Shown here one piece after another: positions 24,231 through 42,882 of a stretch of DNA of 64,000 bases; position 1 is the stretch's first letter, and each line of letters begins with the position of its first letter. The position numbers were made by a program, and so were the translations under genes. The DNA comes from Haliclona indistincta. Taxonomy: Eukaryota > Porifera > Demospongiae > Haplosclerida > Chalinidae. The notes below the pieces were generated by a model. It was not told the DNA's origin, ran no database searches, and saw nothing but the letters and a program-made list of their open reading frames with translations. Where the stretch lies: assembly GCA_964017065.1 (NCBI GenBank), contig OZ024784.1, positions 5,499,152-5,563,151 of the forward strand. Direction: 5' to 3'.

Positions 24231-25580
24231 ATGAAGTTAACTGTGGTCTCGTTTCTGCTGTTCATCCTGCTTCGCGGCGGATTAGGAATCAAAGTGGTGA
24301 CGATTGATAGCGTTGGCGCCTTGGCAAATGATTCATCTCCTGCAGCAGCAACAAAAAATAGCCAGATCATCAGCAGTGCTCTTCAGAATGCAACTTCAGG
24401 AAGTGCTGTTCTAGTGCCTAGGTACTCCAAATACTACATCTACTCTGTGTCGGGGTCTGGGCTGCAAAACGTGCAGTTTCTGGTGGAAGGTCACCTAATA
24501 GCAATTGATGATATTTCTGGATGGCCATCTAAAGGAAGTGACTATCTGAACGTACTATACTTTTATAACTGTACTGGGATAACTATATCAGGCAACTCGC
24601 TTGGTGTAATAGATGGTCAAGGATACAAGTGGTGGGTTGAACTGTTATTCAACTTCATAACGTACACTCGACCAAATCTAGTGAAAATGGAGAGTTGTGT
24701 TGATGTTACGGTGCAAAATCTAACCCTTCGTAATTCACCTCGGTTTCATTTAGACATTAGCAGGGTCAAAAATGTTATTGTCCGAAATCTAAAAATTTGG
24801 GCTGACGTCACTGCACAAAAGAATCTTTTAAAACAACACAAAGCCAAACTACCACCATGGAGTATTCCAATGTTTCCATTTAACACAGATGGCATAGACC
24901 CATCTGGACAGAATATCTTAATACAAAACATAACTGTAGAAAACTACGATGATGCAGTAGCTATCAAGCCAGGAAAACTGCTAGATGGTGGATGCACAGA
25001 AAATATCACTGTGGAAAATGCTGATATCAAGCTTTCAGTAGGAATGAGTATTGGGTCTGTGCCACCCAATCCACAAATTAACTGTATTCGAAACATTCGA
25101 TTCCGCAACATTGCTTTCTCTTATCCATTCAAGGCAATTTACATCAAGACAAATTCTGGCAAAGAAGGCTCTGGTATAATTGACAATATAGTATACCAGA
25201 ACATTAGTATTCATTCACCAATACTATGGCCTGTATACATTGGACCACAGCAACAATATGAACCGGATGGAGGTGGTGATGGGATATGGCCACCTCCTCA
25301 ACCACTGGTCAATGTTACAAACATTTATCTTCAAAATGTGACATCAGACAATGGCTTGTTAAACGCCGGAGTAATCCGATGTGCAGAGTCCAATCCGTGT
25401 AAGAACATTACGCTAGATAAGGTCAATGTCAGTGGATGGTTGTCTTCATTTTACTTTTGTGAGAATGTGGAAGGAAAGATTATCAATTCCATTCCAAAGC
25501 CAGCGTGTGTGAAACCACAGACTCTGTCACTACTCACACATCGTGTGATGCAATCCTTGAGAGAAAGACAGAAGCTGTAA
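24231..25580 (+). CDS. Secreted GH28-like (polygalacturonase-type) glycosidase, intronless
   Basis: Single exon, 449 residues. Signal peptide at residues 1-19 (MKLTVVSFLLFILLRGGLG). Right-handed parallel beta-helix sequence, with repeated N-x-[TI]-[IVL] rungs and many N-glycosylation sites. GH28 motifs: NTDGID (near 24883), DDAVAIK (near 24949), SVGMSIGSV (near 25036) where pectinases have G-H-G, and IYIKT (near 25138) where pectinases have RIKT. So both catalytic Asp motifs are present, but the His of motif III is Val. It could be a related activity on another polysaccharide, or non-catalytic. The lack of introns among intron-rich neighbours and the absence of GH28 from most animals make horizontal transfer worth testing. 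Confidence 0.8.
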   Translation: MKLTVVSFLLFILLRGGLGIKVVTIDSVGALANDSSPAAATKNSQIISSALQNATSGSAVLVPRYSKYYIYSVSGSGLQNVQFLVEGHLIAIDDISGWPSKGSDYLNVLYFYNCTGITISGNSLGVIDGQGYKWWVELLFNFITYTRPNLVKMESCVDVTVQNLTLRNSPRFHLDISRVKNVIVRNLKIWADVTAQKNLLKQHKAKLPPWSIPMFPFNTDGIDPSGQNILIQNITVENYDDAVAIKPGKLLDGGCTENITVENADIKLSVGMSIGSVPPNPQINCIRNIRFRNIAFSYPFKAIYIKTNSGKEGSGIIDNIVYQNISIHSPILWPVYIGPQQQYEPDGGGDGIWPPPQPLVNVTNIYLQNVTSDNGLLNAGVIRCAESNPCKNITLDKVNVSGWLSSFYFCENVEGKIINSIPKPACVKPQTLSLLTHRVMQSLRERQKL

Positions 25581-25748
25581 TGAATTTGGTTATTATGCTG
25601 TATTTGTTAATAATTATTATTGCTAAAGTTAAAGCTGATCTTGAACCCCACCCATAACAATCAAGGAGCGGTTTTATAGCTCGAATTTCAGTTTCAGTTT
25701 AGTAGAGAGTCTACTAAGTTCTGATTGTAGTTTTGTTCAACTGAAGAA

Positions 25749-30304
<4,556 letters not shown>

Positions 30305-30648
30305 CAGCCCTGTTGAAATCCTCCTACCGCTGAACTGTCACTAAATTGCATGTTAGATTCCGTAGACACGCACATTGCTTCCCCTTATTAGCTAATTGTA
30401 ATTGTTACTGACACTATAAATGTCACTACAAAAACAATAGGGAATTGAGTAGAACATTCCCACACTCCCTCGTCACTTGTAATTTGACTTTTATGGCATG
30501 TGAAACATTTTAACCATCTGCAACAGAGTGTATCATTGGCTACAATTAATAGCAGCGTTTACCTTATAAGAGCAAGTTGCAGTTATTACTGCTTAGTAGA
30601 TCTCTGTTAGCACGTCAGGAGCAGCTGAAGGAAGTCTTCTAGTCTAAT

Positions 30649-33600
30649 ATGGGACACAATCAGGTTTGTCGATTGAGATTGCAACAGACTTAGCTTGCTA
30701 TAACATACAACTCCAGTCCAGACCTGGCAGTAGAAAGTTAGATCTATCTTCAGTGGGAGTTCATTTCTCAGCTATAGACCCCTTCACTGTCCTAGAGGAG
30801 GTGGTGTCAAAGTGGAAGGAAAAGAAGCTTTTCACTGCTGACGAGCTGAGTAAACTTGACAGTGAGAAAAGTGCCAAAGGGAAGGTGAAGTACCTACTGA
30901 ATGTACTGATCAATCAGGATGGTAACACAAATGAGAAGATTATGGAAATTTTTGAGGGCCTCTCAAAAATTGGAGTTGGTTTTAACAACTTACCTGAGGT
31001 AAGTGACTACATGTTATTTTTATTGTTCATTTGTCCCAATAATAGGAGCTCGACATTCTATACCAGTCAGTAGAAGAAACACAAAAAGGTAAACACAGTT
31101 CATTAGTTGTCATAGAAGCAGCATAGGAGTAATTTGATTCTCTGCAGATGGAGGCAAGAACAAACAAATCAGAATACCAGCGACTATTTCAGAAGAGACG
31201 TTTCGTCGCACTGCCAGTTGCTCTACTCAGCAAAGTACAAACACTCAATTCGGTGAAGTTTGTGCTCCTCTCCTAGATGATTCAATGTCAAGTCGGTCTT
31301 TCTCACTGTCATACAACAACAAAGAATCTCCCACAGTAGACGAAATGGCAGAAGATTTGCTTGACTCATCAATTGAGTTTCGACACAAAAAAGCAGTAGT
31401 AATTGTGATGGATCCATCTGATCTTACCGATGCTGACAAGCTCCACGATATGCTGTCCAGTGGACACAAACCCAAGACAACTGCTTCTTCTAGTTTGGAA
31501 TCCCAAGCTGACCACAAAGTGGTTGAAGTCTTGCATCAGTTGAATAAAGAGAGGACGACATTGGTAAGAGCTGTAGTCTCACAGCCATCAAAGCACAAGA
31601 CATTTCGAAAAAAAAAGCAACATCAAGAAATTGTCCAACAGAGTGCTAGTGATTCAGTTCTGTTCAATGAACTAAAACGAAAAGTAATGGAAGCTCTTCT
31701 AAAGAAAGAGAAAAGTGCAGAAAGTCAATCGTATCCACTTTCAGTGTTTATCAAGGCACAAAATGCGACTCTCTGTCGAGATTTTTTCTCAATGTTTCTT
31801 ATGGGATCAAATTGTCTTTACCTCTTCATATATAACTGGAGAGAACAGACAGCTGTATTTGACAGAAGTGGTGGGGCAGAAACCTTTCTGCTGAATGAAA
31901 TCTTGAAATGGGTCCATACCATTGGTTCTACAGCTTGCTCTATACAAGCACTCACACCATCAGTGTCTGCTATGGTTGTGACGACCAAGTTTGATGAATT
32001 AGTTGGCAAAATAGCCGGAGAGAGCCAAGTAGCAAAGCAAGTTGGGAATGCCAGTACACACAAGTTGTGTGAGCTACTGAAAGGTCATAGATGTGCTGCA
32101 ATTTTGGATTCAAAGCCGATTCTACTGAGTCACAGCAAAGAAGATTCAAAAATGAGAGGAGAGGCTGATATCTTGATGAAGAAGCTAGCTAATAGCAACT
32201 TTCCGGGTAGAAGTATCAACCCACGATGGGTTCATCTTCTTTTTGAAGTGTGCGAAAAAAGGAGCCAGCCTGTTCTTCTTATGGAGGACTTTCTCAAACT
32301 TGCCTCAAGTGTGACACTCGGTGAACAAGATGCGCATGATGCTCTCAATTGCTTCAAAGAGGCAAAGCTGGTGTTCTATCTTCCAGAATCGTCGACATGT
32401 GAGCTAAAAAACATCATTTTCACTGACATAGAATGGCTCATTAATACACTTGTTGCGACTCTCACTCCTCCTTCATTTCAAGCTCGAGGAACTCTGTGGC
32501 AAGACTGGGAAGATTTGACAAAGAAAGGAATCATGTCGGAAGATATCAAGAAAGACATTGAGACACGATTGAACATTGCAATTGCGCCATCTATCAAGCT
32601 CAGGCTTCCTGACCAGTGGGTATTCATGTTGCTTCATGAGGTCAATCTCTTCACTGACCTCTCAACCGATGAAAAAGTCAAAGGATTCTGCCCTCTCTAC
32701 TTGCAAGTATGTGATGAACAAACAAATACACAAGTGTTCTCTAATTCCAGTGTGCCTCCTGTATACCTACGACCGAACACTGGCTGCATCACAGACCAGT
32801 ATATGATGAGGCTCTTTTGTTGCATCATACGATACGAGTTTCCCGTCTTGCAAGACTGCCAATCCAGAACCCGAGCAGTATTCTTGTTGAAGAAACACAA
32901 CCTGAGATTTACGATTTCTTGCAGTTTAGATTGTCTCAAGATTGAAGTCGAGAGTTCATTCACAGGAAAATCTCTTGACTGTGAAAGTGGTTCTAAAGCA
33001 GCACAAATGCTTGTGTCTTGTATCGTCAGCACTAGCAGGAAGTTAGGCGAGACCTGGTATCCTGTGATTCTCGGTGATCAAGATCAAACAGAAGAACATC
33101 CCAATCAGTTTTTTCAGTGCTGCGACCAGCAATGTTCCTATTTTTGCAAAGGAACGCTCCACCTGTCCAAAGTTATTCGTGGTGATTCTGAATTCCCGCA
33201 TCTGGAATGTGAGCTCTCAGGTCAATGCTGCACAATCAGTGAAGCAGAGAAGTTTTGGGTCAACACAAGCTCTCAGAAAGTCAGTTATAACAACAATAAA
33301 TAATACATGATCTTTATAATTATTTAAACAGGAAATTCTGTTTGAAAATCCAACTCCAACTGCAACACCAACTCCAAAAGCTAAAAACCGAAGGTATTGC
33401 AACTGTTGATTTTAATTTTAGCTAACGCTATTGCCCTTAGAACGAAATTTGCAAAACGTCATTATTCGTCTTCTCAAGATCAGCCAGTTTTGCGCACAAG
33501 TCCAGTAGCCAAAAGAGAAATTAAATCACTTTATTTACAACTTCCAAGCTCAACTGAACCGTATAGAAAGGTTAGAAGAAGACTATTATATTATAAAAAA

Positions 33601-34075
33601 TAAAAAAAAAAATTATTTAGAGCTTGCCGCGATTATCACCGATGCTAGATGGTAGTTCTCGATCATCAGTCATGTCATCTTCAGCAGCACCAGCACCGCC
33701 ACCAGGTAATGTGTAGCTGTCAGTGAATAGCAGCTATTCATTGTGCATGCAGGTGATGAGGGACATATTTTGGATCGATATTTCAAGGTCATGCACGATT
33801 ACTTGGGAGTGGATATGGTTGCCATGAGAATGATGGAATTGAAGCTAATGGAACCAGCACAGGCACTAGCTATCTGCAATAAAGACTCATTCAAGAGTAC
33901 TGCAGAAAGAGCAGAAGCAGTGCATGAAATCATAAAAGTAGTTCGAGAGAAAGGAGCACAAGGTTTCATGCTGTTTGTCCGAATCCTTGAGCAGACAGGA
34001 GCTTCGTATGTCTCTCATCAAAAGATAATCGAAGAGCTGCAAGATGACCCAACCTATGCCAGTTTTCTAAAATAG
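30649..34075 (+). CDS. CARD / pseudo-Roc / COR-like / CARD protein, paralogue 2
   Basis: 15-nt first exon 30649-30663 (MGHNQ), spliced to SRPGS at 30717: MGxxxSR myristoylation-type start. An N-terminal CARD-like exon ends near 30997 (KLFTADELSKLD, VKYLLNVLINQD). The large exon (about 31150-33280) carries KKAVVIVMDPSDLTDADKL at the P-loop position, SLFIKAQ-type sequence in place of the switch II glycines (VFIKAQNATLCRDFFSMFLM), and VVTTKFDEL at the G4 position. COR-like signatures are IIFTDIEWLINTLV, YLRPNTGCITDQYMMRLF and LRFTISCSLDCLKIEVE. The Cys-rich segment is FQCCDQQCSYFCKG. The C-terminal CARD-like domain (about 33753-34075) has ILDRYFKVMHDYLGVDM and ends DDPTYASFLK. Expected to be a membrane-attached scaffold without GTPase activity (inference). 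Confidence 0.7.
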
Positions 34076-34427
34076 AAAATCTATGTTCCTTACCAGTAAA
34101 CTTTATATCTGACTTACTAGTATTAAGATAGACATTTTTATCATGCAAATGTCATGTCATAATAATTATTGTACCACTTTCAATATATGCGATGTGTGAG
34201 TATTAAATCGTGTTATCTTAAAGTGATGCGTGACTATACTATCTACTATTATCATAAAACACTCCCTTTACTCACTCTGTAGTGTAATGTATTGTCCCTG
34301 ACGGAAGTGCTTTTGATGCATTCCACTTTGAACTCAGCCCTGGTTCTGGTTCTAGTGACTGTACAAAGAAGATATAAATAGCACGGCTGTTACCATTCTA
34401 CAGTTGTTCATTCTGAAACAAGAGAAA

Positions 34428-37400
34428 ATGGGCAAGAAACAAGTGAGTTGATACACAATTGATGTGACATTTGTTTTGCTGCAGAGCAAACTTGAGGAAA
34501 ACCTGGCAAATGTGGAAATTTTACTACCAAAAGGGGTTACTGAAGCAGAAGTCATTGAGCATCTTCAAAGAAATAGATTCTTAGAGAGAAAGACACATGA
34601 CTCCAAGAGTCTCAGCTCAATGCTTAAACAGCTAATGAAAGAGCTGAGCAGTGAAGATGCCAGGTTGCAGGAACTGTTCACCATTACCATCAACATGGGC
34701 CTAACTATTACCAATCTACCATCTGTAAGTGATTTGTATTTGTTTTCCTTGTGCTACATTGAGTGACTCTTTGTAGGTGCTTGATGCAAATTACCATCAA
34801 GCTCAAAGTATGATTCCAGCTCCTACTGCAGGTTAGTACTGTAACAGATGACTAGCCCAATAACTACATTTGTATCCTACTTATAGTTAAACAAAAACAA
34901 ACGCGGATTCTGGACTACAGAAGATGTACAATGGAACCCTCCGATCATATAATTTGCACAGAAGGTTCTAGGTCTCGGGCAAAGACATGTTTACTCCAGA
35001 GTGATGACCAGTCACCAGCCGTAGTAGCCGAGGAGATGGTTGAGATGCCTCTTGATGTCTTCCATAAACAAATGTTTCTTATCTGTATCGACACAACGGA
35101 GATCTCACCAGCCGACAAGTTCTTAGATGTGGCTCGAACAAATCTAGGAATGACAACCAGCTGTAGTCATGGTTTTCCTCAACAACCAATCAAAATGAGA
35201 GAGCACATTGGATATCACTACACAAATGCTGAATCTTCTAGAACTTGTGCGAGTGATGTTGATTCTATCTTGATCGAAGCAATCACAAGCACAGCCACCG
35301 TAAAATCAAGCAAGGCACGGTCAGCAAGTCTGTTGAAAGAATTCAAGGTGAAGGCAATGAAAGGACTGCTCGAGCAAACAATCTCAAGCAATGGCAAAGA
35401 TTCACACCCAATTACTAGCGTCATCAAAGTATCCAACGAGCCCATCATTCGAGATCTTGTAGGGCAGTTTTTGATGGGCCCAAATTCTGTCTATCTCCTC
35501 TTCTATAACTGGAAAGAACAACTGGAGGTGATCAGAGATGAGAGTGGACAGTCAGAGCCTTTCAATCATGAGGTCCTTAAGTGGATCCACACAATCGGGT
35601 CTAAAGCTGCTGCCAACAACAGCATTGAGCATGAAAGGGTGTCAACCATGTTGGTAATAACTCAATTCAATGAGGTCGTGTCAAAATTAAATACTGGTGT
35701 CAAGTCTGGAAAGAATCAGTCCACAGGAACGGAGCTGATGTGCAAACAAGTGCATGACCTCTGCAAGTGCCTCAAGGGTGACAGTGATCACATCTGTGCC
35801 CACAGTGTCGATACAGAACCTATTCTCCTTGGTAGTCGCGAAACTGTGGAAGTAACTTCTGCTCTCCAACTGCCTAGGATGACCAATGACAACATGACTT
35901 CCTTCAAGTTGTCACCGCAGCAAATAATGCTCGTCAGCAGACTAAGAGAATTTGAAGCAGAGAATGTCATATCAATGGAAGAGTATCTGCAACTAGCAGC
36001 TGACCTCAATATGAACAAGGGAAAGGCACGTTCCACGTTGAGAACTTTCAATGACATGTGCCTTATATTCAGTCTTCCTCCTCACTTAGAGTCAAACCTT
36101 GAGGAAGTAATTTTTACAGACCTTCAGTGGCTGGTGAACCAACTTCACAGTTTTCTGTCATATTCAAGAAAACCAACATGCTGCAGAGGATCCCGCCATT
36201 GGGCAAAATGGGAGAACCTGTTAGAGTCAGGAACAATGGCTGAAGCTATTAGATGTCAAATCAGTAAAGAAGCCATGTCAGCTCACAGCCTCCTTCCTCC
36301 CCAGTGGGTCTTCGAATTGCTTTATCAGCTCTACCTCTTCACACCAATTGCGAATGGGGTCACTTATTTTTGCCCGCTCTACTTGCCTGAAAAGACAACA
36401 AGAGGACTTACTCCCTATACTGATGAAAACATTCAGCCAGTCTACCTACGCCTCAGTATCGGGTGTATCACAGACCAGTACACCATGAGGCTGTTCTGCT
36501 GGATTATACGCAGTCAAATTCTCTCGCTACAAAAGTGTGTTTCCAGAACCCAAGCAGTCTTCATCTCGAGCGAACACCATTTACGATTCACGTTCTCCTG
36601 CAGCATGAATTGCCTCAAGATTACCATCAACAGTTCTTTTACTGGCAAACCACTTCAACACAATGCCTCCGGCATCGCACACTACATAATATCTCGTATT
36701 CTCAAAGCAAACGATAAAATTGGAAAGATTTGGTATCCTGTTCATGTAACAAAAGATGAGAACACTGAAAATTTGTTTCAAATCCCAAACATGTGCTTCA
36801 AGTGCGATTGTGAGCTAGTTTCCCACCCTCACTTGGCTGAAGTAGTCTATAAACACAAAAATGAACCAAACGCAGAACTGTTTACGATGTGTGAAATGAC
36901 ACAGCAAGCATCTTTTCTGACACCTGAGCAACAATTTTGGACAAAACACGTAAGCTATCATAACAGTGAGTAAAATTATCAAAATTCACATTGTATTCTT
37001 AGTTTTACAGTTGTGCAACAGAGGAAAAGGTGATAGCCCTGCGCAATGGAAAGTCAACAACAACCTTAGCATCAAGCAACACAACAAAGACCAAGATCAA
37101 GGTCACACACACTGACAGACATTGAGCACATAGTACTGATAATAATAATAATTAACCTCTACAGAGAGCTTCTTCAGAGATCAATCTAGATGAAAATGCT
37201 ATTCCACAAATTACAAGAGCCAACAAACCAAGCTCATTCAAGGAGACATGCGTGAGACAAGATGACAAGCAGCAGAGTACTATCAGAGAGACAGAACAAG
37301 ATGGAATTCAAGGAATGCACCGTAAGTAACTAGTGTAGTCATAGATGAGATGTAGTGATAAATTTAGGGAAAGTTAGCAAAATTTTACTAGAAAGACTGT

Positions 37401-37800
37401 TCACTAAAATTGTCATTTTATACAATTGCTGTCAAAACCCTTTTTATTACAGTGTTTTCATTTTCCTACAATAGGTTCACGGCTGCATATCCTGGAGAGA
37501 CACTTTAACACACTGTACGATCACCTTGGAATGGTGCAAGTTGCCACAGGGTTGATGAGAGAAAGAGTGCTCTCACATCAAGATGTCATTCAAATTTTGA
37601 AATACGATACTTTCAAAAGTACCAGTGATCGTTCTAGAGCACTCATTGAAATAATCAGTGCTGTAAAAGATAAAGGACTGATGTCACTGATATGCATCTT
37701 AGAGGAGACCTGCCAAGCTTATAACGGCCATCAGAAAATACTGGACGTTCTAAAAAACGATCCTAGCTATTTCGAGAGTTTACAAGAAAGTTTAAATTAA
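34428..37800 (+). CDS. CARD / pseudo-Roc / COR-like / CARD protein, paralogue 3
   Basis: 15-nt first exon 34428-34442 (MGKKQ), spliced across a 42-bp intron to SKLEE at 34485: MGxxxSK start. The N-terminal CARD-like exon (34485-34722) has NRFLERKTHDSKSLSSMLK. The big exon (about 34887-36950) reads QMFLICIDTTEISPADKF at the P-loop position and LVITQFNEV at G4. COR-like signatures are VIFTDLQWLVNQL, YLRLSIGCITDQYTMRLF and LRFTFSCSMNCLKI. The Cys/His-rich patch is CFKCDCELVSHPHL, shorter than in its relatives. The last exon (about 37475-37800) encodes the CARD-like LERHFNTLYDHLGM and ends NDPSYFESLQESLN. The most divergent of the three P-loop-less members; ends 111 bp from the convergent EOGT gene. 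Confidence 0.7.
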
Positions 37801-37911
37801 ATATATGTTGTTATTGCCTCCTTAACTCAAAATTATTCATACTTATTGCTGTAAATGTATTTCACACACAAAGGTTTAAAATGTACCAGTTGGCAGTATC
37901 GATTTCATACC

Positions 37912-40886
<2,975 letters not shown>

Positions 40887-41268
40887 TTTATTGGTTCTAA
40901 AACCGCCCCATCAAGACCTTGCTGCCTCGAGGCAAACCCTTCATTAGTGAACAGAAGTGCTAGTCCAATCGTGTGGGCGGACTTTTGTGATGATCAATCA
41001 TTAGTCTAGATCTACATTCCAACAGTTGACCGCATGATAAATAGACACACACGTTGAGTTAGGGGGCCTCTCATACTAGCTCAAAGCCGTGTTCTTGCTA
41101 CAGATATACTGATTGGTGTTTCAACTTGTGAACGTGCGTCTCCGAGTACTAGGAAGCGAGTGCGACGGTGCGACCTCAGTACAGTCTACCGATTGTTTCT
41201 CACGGTCAGTCACTTTCTCACAAGTGGAAGCTAAGCTTATTGAAGAAGGCAAGAAAGAGTGCTAAAAG
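40887..41268. promoter_or_regulatory. Intergenic region between divergent EOGT and RasGAP genes
   Basis: 382 bp between the two start codons. It is free of repeats and of convincing coding sequence and must hold both promoters and 5' leaders. I see no clear TATA box or other named element. Confidence 0.45.
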
Positions 41269-41966
41269 ATGTCTGTGGATCGTAAACGCCACGAAGCAGT
41301 TCAGGGATGGCTGACCGTGTCTTATGGTGAGAACGTACGAGAATAGGGAGGAGAGCGGTGACAGTGAGTGAGTGTGTGAGTAGTGCTTCTTTGTGTGTAT
41401 TTTGTAGCCGATTACCTAGCTAAGTCTTTCGCAGACTTTCAACGTGTTCTTTGGCGCGTTCTCTATCCCATTACTTCGGCGTGTTTGTTGCGGGCAACCA
41501 GGCGCGAGCAGGCCAAGCTGTGTGTATACAAGTAGGCAAACACACAACTTGTAAGACGTCATCCTCTGTTAGTCTAGACACCTTCTCGACTGAAACCCAC
41601 GGGCCCCCTTCCCATAGCCATACATGTTCATGAATTCATGTTTGTATAATAATTATGCACACTTTAAGTGTGCTTGACTATCATAATTCAAGGCTTCATC
41701 CTGACCAATGCACATGTCATGTACAGGAAAATCAATGCACAGCTGTTTTAGAAGCTGACAGATGTAGCTGATTGATGTATGTGTTATTGTTATGTAGTTT
41801 GGTTTAGAAATGTTGACACATTTCTCTTGTACACTAAACTGATGTTCTATTAGGTGTATGTTTGCCATCTGGAAAGTGTTTTCAGTAACTGACTTTATGA
41901 CAAAATATTGTTTCTATTTCATTCGTTATTTTGTTACGAATACTTGCTTACATCATCGTACAGCTC

Positions 41967-42026
<60 letters not shown>

Positions 42027-42791
42027 TCATGCTGTCTCTTGCACACTGCATGACACGCCTTGCTAACTCACTTAATGTAATAAACTAGCTAATTGTTTGA
42101 GCGTGACATTACTCTGCACTCCCCTCTCCTGAGGAAGCTGTGTATGGCTGTTCTTGTTGACTATATTGTTTCTTGTGTTGTTGGTTTGTGTGATGACAAC
42201 ATCTGTGTCTACTGGATCTTTCACATTCCATGGTTGCTAGAAACTACAGAGCTGACACAGATCTCTTTTGGACATGAAGGGTAGTTATTGTTTTCAGATT
42301 GTGTTAGTGTGAACAATTATCGCATTTAACACTATTCTTGAAGATATTGGTGATTTAGTACTTTCTGTATGTATTAAGTAAAGGTATGTGTATACATGTA
42401 TAATTATTGGTAATTGGTACTTGCAGACAATAAGTGGATGATAGTTTGTGCCCTCTAGCTCTCACTGGAAGGCAGCAGTATCATATTATGTGCCTTCATG
42501 ATAAGTTCAAGAGCTTCAAAGCCTTAGTATTTCACATGAGAATACCCTTGATTTAAATTGTAGTCATTACTGCTGGTTGAGTATTGTTCTCTGTGTCCAC
42601 AACTTGTGCCTGGCAGGATGTTGGGTGTTGTGGTCTGTCACAGACACGAGGTGGTGATTGAAAGTTGGTCCAGATCTCGATCATTATTTTCTTACTTGTT
42701 ACTAATAAGAGCCTGTTCTGTTGCACAAACATCATGAGTTTGTCATCATGTCTTTTGCTCCCTAACTTTAATAAAAAAAACATGTTTAACT

Positions 42792-42882
<91 letters not shown>

